Assembly: GCA_900756555.1 (NCBI GenBank)
Contig: CAAEKP010000034.1
Span: 1-31,036 of the forward strand
Reading direction: 5' to 3'
DNA length: 31,036 bases
Source: Peptococcaceae bacterium
GTDB lineage: Bacteria; Bacillota; Peptococcia; Peptococcales; Peptococcaceae
A program made the position numbers and the translations under genes. Every line of letters starts with the position of its first letter. Position 1 is the first letter of the stretch. Below the pieces are notes generated by a model. The model saw nothing but the letters and a program-made list of their open reading frames with translations, made no database searches and was not told the origin of the DNA. Positions 24,472-30,921 of this stretch are shown here, piece after piece.

Positions 24472-25074
24472 TTAATTACCAGTATAAAAAATATGACTTC
24501 CATACATTGGTGCTAAATCAACTTCTCCAGCGGGTGCTAATACGTCGCCCATTGTTGCAAAACGGTACGGATAATTTGATTTCAATCCTGCAACTTCATC
24601 CGATACTATAACATAGCTGGCATTATATTCAGACCCAGAGGAGGAACCCATTAATTCCCCGGTATTATGGTCATATATAATTACCTCTAAGAAAAGATAT
24701 GGGCACTTCTGAGAAGCTGATAATGCAATCGAATAACTAAAGCTATTATTGGAAGTCTGCCAAGTTGGTTTAAACGAACCAATCCAAGCAATTGTGTCAC
24801 GAGGTGTAATTTGATTCTCCTGATTTTCACTTTCTTTCACGTATACACTATCAACTTGTTCTTTCATTTCAGCAGGTAATGCCATGTAATCGTTTAAATC
24901 TCTATAACGAATAACATCGCCCCACGTTGTTGTCTCGGTAATATAAAACTTTTCATTATTACTTGTAGTATTAACATCCGTTACATTCTCTGCCGCAAAC
25001 ACTGGCGTTCCTACTGTCAATGCCACTGCCGCAGTCAAAACAACTGCTACCGTTTTCTTGAACCACTTCTTCAT
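24472..25074 (-). CDS. Secreted protein with YITE module, under the agr-type promoter
   Basis: 200 residues. Signal peptide with a basic start MKKWFKKT and cleavage near VFA-AE (residue 28). The module FYITETTTWGDV ... ALPAEMKEQVDSVYV is at 43-79, then a region rich in Ser, Tyr and Asn (about 95-200) that reads as beta structure. One cysteine. The start at 25074 is preferred because AAGGAGG lies 10 nt upstream; an in-frame TTG at 25083 is too close. First gene of the operon. A leader of about 70 nt separates it from a -10 box and a LytTR-type double site. No family recognised; a quorum-controlled exported protein is the best description. Confidence 0.82.
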   Translation of the reverse strand: MKKWFKKTVAVVLTAAVALTVGTPVFAAENVTDVNTTSNNEKFYITETTTWGDVIRYRDLNDYMALPAEMKEQVDSVYVKESENQENQITPRDTIAWIGSFKPTWQTSNNSFSYSIALSASQKCPYLFLEVIIYDHNTGELMGSSSGSEYNASYVIVSDEVAGLKSNYPYRFATMGDVLAPAGEVDLAPMYGSHIFYTGN

Positions 25075-25119
25075 AATAATCAAACCTCCTTAAAAAATCA
25101 ACACTTTACAAATTAGTAC

Positions 25120-25224
25120 GTTAATGAAATCGGCCTATTCATTATGGTAACTATAACATAAAAAAATCCACACGATGGAATCCGTGCAGATTTAGCAGTT
25201 TTTGTGCAGTTTTGACCTTATGTG
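25120..25224 (-). promoter_or_regulatory. LytTR-type promoter A (105-bp duplicated promoter)
   Basis: Two half-sites exactly 20 bp apart. Read toward the gene they are GGTCAAAACTGCAC (25217-25204) then TGCTAAATCTGCAC (25197-25184). After 28 bp comes a TATAGT -10 box (25155-25150) with no -35 box, as expected for an activated promoter. The 105-bp block matches 26139-26243 at 98 of 105 positions without gaps. It drives the operon at 25074-24061. Confidence 0.8.
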
Positions 25225-25227
25225 AAA

Positions 25228-25258
25228 CAGCCTCTGGCTCTGATTGAGCCGGAGGCTG
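25228..25258 (-). terminator. Hairpin ending the upstream exported-protein operon
   Basis: CAGCCTCTGGCTC pairs with GAGCCGGAGGCTG, 13 bp with one G-U. It is near-identical to the hairpin at 23992-24021 and directly abuts the promoter A block. Confidence 0.8.
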
Positions 25259-25325
25259 TTGCGGTAGGTGAGAAGTGCGAAAATTTTAGCAAAATGACAC
25301 TAATGGACAATAAAAATAATCAGGT

Positions 25326-25838
25326 TTATAATACAACCGGATTAAAATTAAAATCTTCAAAGACATCTACATAACAAGTTTTTGTAGCACCTGTTTTTGT
25401 TGTACGTCCGTCAATTCTTATATATTCATTCTGCACAATTTTATATCTTGAATAATAAGGTCTATAGTCTAATCTAACGTTTTTGCCTACTGGCACATTA
25501 GCACCACCTGTAGAAGTAACAGAGAAAGAAACTTCAATTTCAATTCCCATAGCAGCTTCAATAGCGGACTTACTTGTATAACTTCCACTTATTCTATTAC
25601 TAACACTATCTGTAATACTTTTTTCTACATACCCTCCAACGGAATTGCCGTTTAAGATAGGTCCCATTTTATAGTCGTCGTATACTGTGGCAACACGGTT
25701 CTTAGAATCTACTTGCCAATAAGTATAACCATCAGTTTGTGGAGAAATTTCTTCCGTACTACCATCGGCTGCAAACGCAGGAGTTCCAATCATAAAAAAC
25801 ATACATAAAACAAGTAGTAAAGAAATCGTTTTTTTCAT
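25326..25838 (-). CDS. Secreted protein of unknown function, second agr-type operon
   Basis: 170 residues. Clear signal peptide (MKKTISLLLVLCMFFMIGTP, cut near AFA-AD at 23). The mature part of about 147 residues is rich in Ser, Thr, Tyr and Val with alternating patterns: a Gly/Ser-rich stretch (GGYVEKSITDSVSNRISGSY), then amphipathic strands (GIEIEVSFSVTSTGG and VRLDYRPYYSRYKIV). This layout is seen in some small secreted beta-proteins, including pore-formers, but I have no homologue to cite. One cysteine near the end. It overlaps the preceding membrane protein gene by ATGA, so the two are made together, which suggests the partner protects against it or exports it. That is inference. Confidence 0.82.
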   Translation of the reverse strand: MKKTISLLLVLCMFFMIGTPAFAADGSTEEISPQTDGYTYWQVDSKNRVATVYDDYKMGPILNGNSVGGYVEKSITDSVSNRISGSYTSKSAIEAAMGIEIEVSFSVTSTGGANVPVGKNVRLDYRPYYSRYKIVQNEYIRIDGRTTKTGATKTCYVDVFEDFNFNPVVL

Positions 25839-26089
25839 ATTTTTTCATCCTCTCTTTTTAATTGGACATATAATAGAAAAAGGTTTAATATCGTTGTTGC
25901 TATAATTAACAAAAATGGAATGATTAATGGATAACGTAATAAATAGCGGATAGACTCCTCATATGCCCAACCATTAGCCATTAAGTTATTTAATTTTAAC
26001 ATTTCAGCTGCAAATAACAGACCGCTCAGTAAGAATACGTCTATTTCTAACGCTAATATTACAAAAAAAGTTCTCATTTTATTAATCAC
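25835..26089 (-). CDS. Small two-helix membrane protein, first gene of the second agr-type operon
   Basis: 84 residues with two membrane segments (about 8-28 and 53-75), a short loop between them (KLNNLMANGWAYEESIRYLLRYP) and a charged tail (QLKREDEKI). Its stop overlaps the start of the secreted-protein gene (ATGA). In size and layout it resembles immunity or accessory proteins that accompany secreted peptides, but no family is recognised. AAGGAG precedes the start. It is driven by LytTR-type promoter B. Confidence 0.75.
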   Translation of the reverse strand: MINKMRTFFVILALEIDVFLLSGLLFAAEMLKLNNLMANGWAYEESIRYLLRYPLIIPFLLIIATTILNLFLLYVQLKREDEKI

Positions 26090-26138
26090 TCCTTTTTGTA
26101 TTAGTGGGAACTCCTTTTTCTAAGAAGAACTTGTTATA

Positions 26139-26243
26139 GTTAATGAAATCGGCCTATTCATTATGGTAACTATAGCATAAAAAAATTCACACGGTGGGTT
26201 CCGTGCAGAATTAGCATTTTTTGTGCAGTTTTGACCTTATGTG
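26139..26243 (-). promoter_or_regulatory. LytTR-type promoter B (second copy of the 105-bp block)
   Basis: GGTCAAAACTGCAC (26236-26223) and TGCTAATTCTGCAC (26216-26203), 20 bp apart, then a TATAGT -10 box (26174-26169) 28 bp on. The far half-site abuts the stop codon of the gene at 26237. It drives the operon at 26089-25326. Confidence 0.8.
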
Positions 26244-26896
26244 CATCGTAGTTGATAATGTGCGCTGGTGATAGTGGTTATCTGCACATCTTTGTTAGTG
26301 CTTAATAACTCTCCATACTGCGGCAAATCACAAGAATTCCACCATGTAAATTTGCACATATTTTGACCACAAAATAAATTAGCCAGTTCTTTATAAATAT
26401 TTTTCTTATCTAAAGAGAAAGCGAGATACTTCTGATGTTGTAGTTCTGCATATTCCCCAACAGAACAGGCAGCTATTTTGGAACAAAACTCCTGTAAAGA
26501 ACATAGAAACCCCAGATAACCATTTTGCTGCACAAAAACATTCTGTATCAGTTTTACAATTTTAACTTGCTTACGCTCAAATAGCTCTTGTGGGATGATG
26601 AGTGTAAAAACAGTAAAAGGTGCAATGGTCAAGTAATCAAAATAAAACCCTGCATCTTGGGCAATATAAAAGTAAGGTGTTAGTTCTGTTGTAGGCAGTA
26701 AACGTTTCCATTTGCTAAACGGAGTGAAAAATATAGTAGATTCTGTATCAATACCCTCGGCAGAAAACTGGTATTGTTTCAAGATTATTTTATTCATTTT
26801 TTTCGGCAGCAGTAAATTTAACAATCGTAATAATTCCTGCTGTGATGTTGTATTTGCCGATAGATATAGTTTTATGATATACGAAGTTTGCTCCAT
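26237..26896 (-). CDS. Unknown protein divergent from the XRE regulator
   Basis: 219 residues, soluble, with no signal peptide and six cysteines, five of them in the last 80 residues. It is aromatic-rich in the middle (YFYIAQDAGFYFDYLTIAPF). No domain recognised. The ATG at 26896 has GGGAG 8 nt upstream; an in-frame TTG at 26911 lies on that site and is less likely. It has its own promoter (26961-26934) and shares a divergent control region with the XRE gene. Its place between the quorum genes and their targets suggests a linked role, perhaps immunity or signal control, but nothing in the sequence shows this. Confidence 0.75.
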   Translation of the reverse strand: MEQTSYIIKLYLSANTTSQQELLRLLNLLLPKKMNKIILKQYQFSAEGIDTESTIFFTPFSKWKRLLPTTELTPYFYIAQDAGFYFDYLTIAPFTVFTLIIPQELFERKQVKIVKLIQNVFVQQNGYLGFLCSLQEFCSKIAACSVGEYAELQHQKYLAFSLDKKNIYKELANLFCGQNMCKFTWWNSCDLPQYGELLSTNKDVQITTITSAHYQLRCT

Positions 26897-27014
26897 AACA
26901 TTCGCTCCCAAAGTTTATACGTTAATAAACAAATTATAAACTTCGTTTTACCTTATTTCAATACAAAACAACTAATATGCTTTTTATAGTATGAACTAAT
27001 TTCGTATATCATAA
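26873..27014. promoter_or_regulatory. Inverted 14-bp sites flanking the divergent promoter region
   Basis: TTATGATATACGAA (26873-26886, inside the first codons of the unknown gene) and its perfect complement TTCGTATATCATAA (27001-27014, just before the XRE gene). Centres are 128 bp apart. A partial copy (aacttcg) lies at 26939-26945. These could be operator sites for the XRE protein acting on both genes. Confidence 0.55.
26934..26961 (-). promoter_or_regulatory. Promoter of the unknown gene
   Basis: Minus strand: TTGAAA (26961-26956), 16-bp spacer, TATAAT (26939-26934). Confidence 0.65.
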
Positions 27015-27042
27015 TAAGAAAAGGTTAAAGGAACGCGATAGA

Positions 27043-27390
27043 ATGCGAAAAAATGGAAATCATACAGAGCATGAGTATGACGAGGAGCAAGCTGCATTAC
27101 AAAAATTATATAAACAACAAATTGGCAATCGTATTACAGAACTGAGAATGCGCAAAGATGTAAGCGAATCGGCGTTGTCACAAGAGTTAGGCAAAAGTAA
27201 AGGCTATCTGCAAAATATATCTTCAGGCAAATCGTTTCCGTCTATGGAGATGTTTTGGGAGATTTGCACTTATTTTGATATGACACCGCAGGAGTTTTTT
27301 GTAGCAGAGTTGCCATCCCCTGCGCGGCAGCGTTTGCAGTCAACTGCCCTACAAACAGAACGCCACTTAAAAACACACTACTTAATTTGA
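27043..27390 (+). CDS. XRE-family DNA-binding regulator overlapping agrD antisense
   Basis: 115 residues. A helix-turn-helix of the Cro/C1 type covers about residues 25-82: NRITELRMRKDVSESALSQE, then LGKSKGYLQNISSGKSFPSM, then EICTYFDMTPQEFF. The remaining 30 residues (AELPSPARQRLQSTALQTER on) have no clear fold and lie opposite the agrD-like gene, so the tail may have arisen by loss of an earlier stop. Start at 27043 with AAAGGA upstream. Many XRE regulators of this type sit beside the genes they control; the inverted 14-bp sites upstream support autoregulation. The 149-bp overlap with agrD means each transcript would be antisense to the other. Confidence 0.82.
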   Translation: MRKNGNHTEHEYDEEQAALQKLYKQQIGNRITELRMRKDVSESALSQELGKSKGYLQNISSGKSFPSMEMFWEICTYFDMTPQEFFVAELPSPARQRLQSTALQTERHLKTHYLI

Positions 27391-27406
27391 CAAATACATT
27401 TTTCAT
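27242..27406 (-). CDS. agrD: AgrD-like signal peptide precursor (candidate)
   Basis: 54 residues. Its ATG overlaps the agrB stop (ATGA), the tight coupling expected of agrB-agrD. The N-terminal MKNVFVKLSSVFLSGVLFVG is amphipathic to hydrophobic, as in AgrD leaders, followed by TANAAAQGMATLLQK and a short tail with one cysteine, Cys47. In typical AgrD the ring Cys or Ser stands four residues before the processing site and an acidic P-E-x-P-type tail follows. Here the stretch after Cys47 is K-S-P-K-T-S-P: proline-containing but basic and short. So it is either an unusual signal peptide or a decayed one. It overlaps the XRE gene antisense over most of its length. Confidence 0.6.
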   Translation of the reverse strand: MKNVFVKLSSVFLSGVLFVGQLTANAAAQGMATLLQKTPAVSYQNKCKSPKTSP

Positions 27407-27990
27407 AGAGTCCGTTCCTCCTTTTCTGAAAAATAATGGGCGACTGCTACGGATGTAGCGGCCTGTGTGCAGCCCCAAGTGCTGGCAAAGGCTGTTTGCC
27501 AGAGTGTATGTTGTAATAACATGGGCAAAATAATGATAAAGAGAGCTAGAAACAACAACATACGTCTATGGAACTGCTGGTACGATTGCGGGGTAAAAGG
27601 ATTATTGGAATGTTCCAACGGTGCCAGTTTTAATAATACTGCGACACTGAATACAGCCAGCAAGCAGCAGATGATACTGACATACTGTGTTGGTAAAGAG
27701 AACTGTACCAGTAGGAACAGCAGGTAAGCACCCACAGAGAGCAAATAGCACCGCAGATGCGTGCTGGCATGGTAGCCGCCCACCACACTGCGCAGCAAAC
27801 AGAAACTGCCAATATAACAAGCTGTTACCCAGAGCGTGTTGGTTAGCATTGCTACCATAAGAATGCTTCCCCACGATACCACCATGGATAATACTACCTC
27901 AAAGCAATAGCTATAAACAGGCGTTTCTTCTGCGGCGATTAAATTTTTTTGCATAAAAAAAACTGCTATCCGGTTGGCAAGCTGCTCCAT
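27403..27990 (-). CDS. agrB: AgrB-family peptide processing membrane protease
   Basis: 195 residues with about five to six membrane segments. The AgrB catalytic pair is His74 and Cys81 in RSVVGGYHASTHLRCYLLS, with the same seven-residue spacing as His77-Cys84 of the Staphylococcus enzyme. AgrB cuts the C-terminal tail off AgrD and closes the thiolactone or lactone ring, working in the membrane. The ATG at 27990 fits the GAGGGGG and GAGG sites better than the in-frame TTG at 27999. It follows agrC, with a LytTR-type promoter lying between them and running into the end of agrC, so agrBD can be induced apart from agrAC. Confidence 0.93.
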   Translation of the reverse strand: MEQLANRIAVFFMQKNLIAAEETPVYSYCFEVVLSMVVSWGSILMVAMLTNTLWVTACYIGSFCLLRSVVGGYHASTHLRCYLLSVGAYLLFLLVQFSLPTQYVSIICCLLAVFSVAVLLKLAPLEHSNNPFTPQSYQQFHRRMLLFLALFIIILPMLLQHTLWQTAFASTWGCTQAATSVAVAHYFSEKEERTL

Positions 27991-28016
27991 TTTCCTCAAT
28001 CCCCCTCGCTGTAATC

Positions 28017-28083
28017 AGCATAGCAGTTTTTTCATAAAATATTCGGTTTGTGCAGTTTTAACCGTTATTGTGCAGAATTAGCA
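28017..28083 (-). promoter_or_regulatory. LytTR-type promoter C, in front of agrBD
   Basis: Half-sites TGCTAATTCTGCAC (28083-28070) and GGTTAAAACTGCAC (28063-28050), 20 bp apart, then a TATGCT -10 box (28022-28017) 27 bp on. The same two half-sites occur at promoters A and B, but in the opposite order. The stop codon of agrC (28067-28065) lies inside the site. Confidence 0.78.
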
Positions 28084-29402
28084 TCTTCTTTGATATGGCT
28101 ATGGTATTTCACCATTAATTCAACAGTAAATACCAAATTTTCACACTCTAATATGAGCTGCCCTTGGTGTTGTTCGGTTAATCGTTTTACCTGTTGTAAG
28201 CCCAAGCCGTGCAGCAGGGTATCTTTTTTAGTGGTGGAAGGTAATGTTTGTTTTGTAAGCGATACATTCTCTGCCACGCTGTTTTCAATCTGCAAATAAA
28301 TATAGGTCTGGTCATTGCGCAGAAACACTTTTATCCAGCGTTGCTGTGGCGCAGTTAGTTTGGCGGTGGCTTCCAGCGCATTGTCCAGACAACTGGCTAC
28401 AATCAGAGCAAAATCGTTCCGCAATTCTTCTGTCAATTTCAGTTCTGAATTTAATTCAGAATAAATGGTGCATTTGGTTTGTTGTTCATTGGCTAACTGT
28501 TTCTTGTAAAACAATACAGTGTCCAATAATAAATATCCCGTGTAAATCATTTTGCTCTGGCCCAGCAGTTGAAGCTGTTGCTCCACATAGCTTTTGGCCT
28601 TGGCGATGTTATTTTGTGCCAGCGCATCGTACAAAATCAGCAGATGGTTTTTCATATCATGGTGTAAGTGCCGGATTTCCTGTTGATACACCGCCATATT
28701 TTTGTGATATTGCTGCTGCTCCTGTATCGCTTTTTTCTTATATGCTAATCTGGTTTGCAGCCAGCTTACCTGACTGGCCTTAGAAAACAGGAAAAAGAAC
28801 AGAATATTGAACAATAACAGCAATAGTGTGATAATGCTATAACCTAAATAAACAGCCTTCGTATTCACCAAGCACACAAGATTTTGTAAATAGTAGAAAA
28901 TTGCAATGGAACTGACAGGTACCAGCAACAACAGCCCATATAAATAAACAAGCAGTTTTTGTTCCCATATTTTAAATAAAAATGTACAGAGATAAATCAA
29001 TGCAAAGCCCGTGGTTTTGGACATCAGTACGCCTAACAAATAGTTGTATTCAAAACCCGCATAAAATGCTGCAAAATCCCCATGATAACCTAATAGCACG
29101 GCCTTAATAAAAAGTTCTGCTAAAGCCTGTAATGAGAAGCATACTACTGCTACGATAATTTTAAGTGATAGTTTTTCCCGATATAGTATTAATGGTGCGA
29201 TAATAAACAAAACACTACAAACGATTCGCTGGAATGGTAAATGCAGAAACGAGGAGTAGGTAACGCAAAATAGAAAGTCCACCAAATACCCTGCTATTAA
29301 GATTCTTTGCTCTATTTTCGGATTTTTTAAGAAATATTGATACAGATAAAACAGCATCAACGTTTCTGCGGTACAGCCTAAGATATCTGCGAACAGTTTC
29401 AT
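28065..29402 (-). CDS. agrC: AgrC-like sensor histidine kinase (GHKL type)
   Basis: 445 residues. The N-terminal half (1-205) holds about six membrane segments, the peptide-sensing part of AgrC-type kinases. A coiled linker (210-245) leads to the H-box RHLHHDMKNHLLILYDAL with phospho-acceptor His248. The ATPase has an N-box (SCLDNALEA) and a glycine box (HGLGLQQVK), which is the GHKL/HATPase_c_5 form. The regulator gene ends with an ATGA overlap at 29408. Of two nearby ATGs, 29402 is better spaced from GGGGAGGG than 29408. It should sense the agrBD product and signal to the LytTR regulator. Confidence 0.92.
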   Translation of the reverse strand: MKLFADILGCTAETLMLFYLYQYFLKNPKIEQRILIAGYLVDFLFCVTYSSFLHLPFQRIVCSVLFIIAPLILYREKLSLKIIVAVVCFSLQALAELFIKAVLLGYHGDFAAFYAGFEYNYLLGVLMSKTTGFALIYLCTFLFKIWEQKLLVYLYGLLLLVPVSSIAIFYYLQNLVCLVNTKAVYLGYSIITLLLLLFNILFFFLFSKASQVSWLQTRLAYKKKAIQEQQQYHKNMAVYQQEIRHLHHDMKNHLLILYDALAQNNIAKAKSYVEQQLQLLGQSKMIYTGYLLLDTVLFYKKQLANEQQTKCTIYSELNSELKLTEELRNDFALIVASCLDNALEATAKLTAPQQRWIKVFLRNDQTYIYLQIENSVAENVSLTKQTLPSTTKKDTLLHGLGLQQVKRLTEQHQGQLILECENLVFTVELMVKYHSHIKEDANSAQ

Positions 29403-29404
29403 AC

Positions 29405-30148
29405 TCATACCCTCCCCGATTTCAAGTGATACCGCAGGAATTTTTCTTTTACCACAGTAATGTATTTGCGGCTGATAGGAAGGGTATCACATTCTGCCAA
29501 ACCTGCCACATTCAACAATATTTTTTGCCGCTGTAGTTCTTGAATGTAGTCCAGATTGACAATGTAACTCTGGTGGCAGCGCACAAACTGATGATACGGC
29601 TGTAACATGGTTTCCACTTCATCCAGTTTTAATTTGCTGTGCAGAGGTTCTTTTTCATCCCGCAGCACAAAATCCACATAATGCAGGGTACTGCGAATAA
29701 ACACAATTTTATTCAAAGCCACTGCTGCCATACCCAACGGTGTTTTAATTAACACTTGTCCATGCCGCTGCCCGTATTTACGCATACAACGCGTCAATAC
29801 GGTATGCAGTTCCTCAGCGGAAACAGGCTTGGTTAAAAAATCAAATGCCTCCACCTTAAACGATGCGCTCATATAGTCGGGATAGCTTGTCACAAAAATA
29901 AGCAACACATCGTTATCCATTTCCCGTATTTGTTTAGCTACCTCCATACCAGACACTGATGGCATTTCAATATCCAGAAAAACAGCATCAAAATGAAACC
30001 CTGCTTTATAATCTGCCAGTAACTTTGTGCCGTCACTATACTGTCTTACGCTGCCCAGTGCGTAATCCTGTTTGGCAAAAAAAGTTTTAATTGTTTTGCC
30101 CAACTGTTCCGCCAGTTCCAGTTGATCATCACAAACAGCAATATTCAT
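29405..30148 (-). CDS. agrA: AgrA-like LytTR response regulator
   Basis: 247 residues. Receiver with phospho-acceptor Asp59 (FDAVFLDIEMPSVSG) and a Lys in AFDFLTKPVS. LytTR DNA-binding domain about 137-240, with the signatures IVFIRSTLHYVDF, FVRCHQSYIVNLDYI and LPISRKYITVVKEKF. LytTR proteins bind pairs of direct half-sites about two helix turns apart, which is what promoters A, B and C show. The start at 30148 follows GGGGGGATT; the frame is open 16 codons further without a better site. First gene of the A-C-B-D cluster. Confidence 0.94.
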   Translation of the reverse strand: MNIAVCDDQLELAEQLGKTIKTFFAKQDYALGSVRQYSDGTKLLADYKAGFHFDAVFLDIEMPSVSGMEVAKQIREMDNDVLLIFVTSYPDYMSASFKVEAFDFLTKPVSAEELHTVLTRCMRKYGQRHGQVLIKTPLGMAAVALNKIVFIRSTLHYVDFVLRDEKEPLHSKLKLDEVETMLQPYHQFVRCHQSYIVNLDYIQELQRQKILLNVAGLAECDTLPISRKYITVVKEKFLRYHLKSGRV

Positions 30149-30187
30149 CAGAATCCCCCCAATGGTAAGATGATTGAATTTTTTATC

Positions 30188-30215
30188 ATTATACACTGTT
30201 ATACAGGAATTTCAA
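30188..30215 (-). promoter_or_regulatory. Constitutive-type promoter of agrA-agrC
   Basis: Minus strand: TTGAAA (30215-30210), 16-bp spacer, TATAAT (30193-30188). There is no LytTR-type site here, so the sensing genes look constitutive while agrBD and the targets look induced. Confidence 0.7.
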
Positions 30216-30250
30216 GTCATGAGCAGTTTAAACAAATATAAAAACAGGGC

Positions 30251-30291
30251 GACAAATATGTCACCTCTGTTTTGGTAGGACAAATGTGTCA
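30251..30291 (+). repeat. Two 13-bp direct repeats
   Basis: GACAAATATGTCA (30251-30263) and GACAAATGTGTCA (30279-30291), 28 bp apart and each nearly palindromic. Such paired sites occur at transposon ends and as operators; no other mobile-element sign is seen. Confidence 0.5.
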
Positions 30292-30456
30292 CACATAATG
30301 CAATGATATGCCACCAGACGGTAGTATCAAGGTGCGGGAGGATGATATCCACCCCTTGCGGAATGGCAAACCTCCGTCCAGCCCTGTATATTTGCCACGC
30401 CAAAAAGATATGTCGTTTTCATTCTACAGATGCTTATATAATATATATATTAATAT

Positions 30457-30550
30457 TAAAACATAAATAAAAACATAATGCTAAAACATAATAAAACATT
30501 AAAAACATTAAAAACATTAAAAACATGATAAACATTGTAAACATGGTAAA
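30457..30550 (+). repeat. Array of short AAACAT repeats
   Basis: About nine copies of AAACAT, most as AAAACATT or AAACATG, with 9-13 bp spacing that tightens to 9-10 bp in the right half. It follows an ATATATAT tract. Confidence 0.7.
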
Positions 30551-30789
30551 CCTGAAACGCGCAGCCGCGTTGCGGTGCGCTGCCGCATAACTGGAAACTG
30601 GTAAGCGATAACAGGAGTACTTATATATATGGTTGCTGTTTATAGCGCACCAATATACTTGGTGCAAGGAAATATCGCTGTAAAATAAAACGCAATCCGG
30701 CTGTAACCCTGTTCCAGACAGGCTTTTATCCATATTGGCAAGGAATGGCAATGTGTAATTTATATCTATAAGCTAATTTTATTTCAGAG

Positions 30790-30856
30790 CGTTAAATTGT
30801 AGAATAAAGGGATAAACGACATTTTTGAGGGATAAATCGCAATTTAACGGGATAAA
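30790..30856 (+). promoter_or_regulatory. Operator-like array: three GGGATAAA sites within an inverted repeat
   Basis: GGGATAAA at 30809-30816, 30829-30836 and 30849-30856, exactly 20 bp apart. The first two lie between perfect 10-bp arms CGTTAAATTG (30790-30799) and CAATTTAACG (30840-30849). The array ends 36 bp before a strong -35 box, a fitting place for a regulator of the next gene. Confidence 0.65.
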
Positions 30857-30892
30857 TAACCTCATTTCTGGCAAATTGCCCCATGGTACCAT

Positions 30893-30921
30893 TTGACAAA
30901 ATTACAGTTCTCATGCATAAT
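30893..30921 (+). promoter_or_regulatory. Strong promoter for a gene beyond the right edge
   Basis: TTGACA (30893-30898), 17-bp spacer, CATAAT (30916-30921). A ribosome binding site AAGGAGG lies at 31022-31028, so a start codon is expected within a few bases of the right edge. The leader is about 110 nt and contains repeated TGCAT words and a CCATGCATGG palindrome (30938-30947). Confidence 0.8.

Larger units (their letters stand above)
30216..30780. other. Gene-free stretch upstream of agrA
   Basis: No convincing gene. It holds the GACAAAT repeats, an AT-rich tract (30432-30460), about nine copies of an AAACAT motif spaced 9-13 bp (30457-30550), and then a short GC-rich patch (about 30555-30590). 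The hydrophobic reading frame opposite the AAACAT copies is a composition artefact. Confidence 0.5.
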
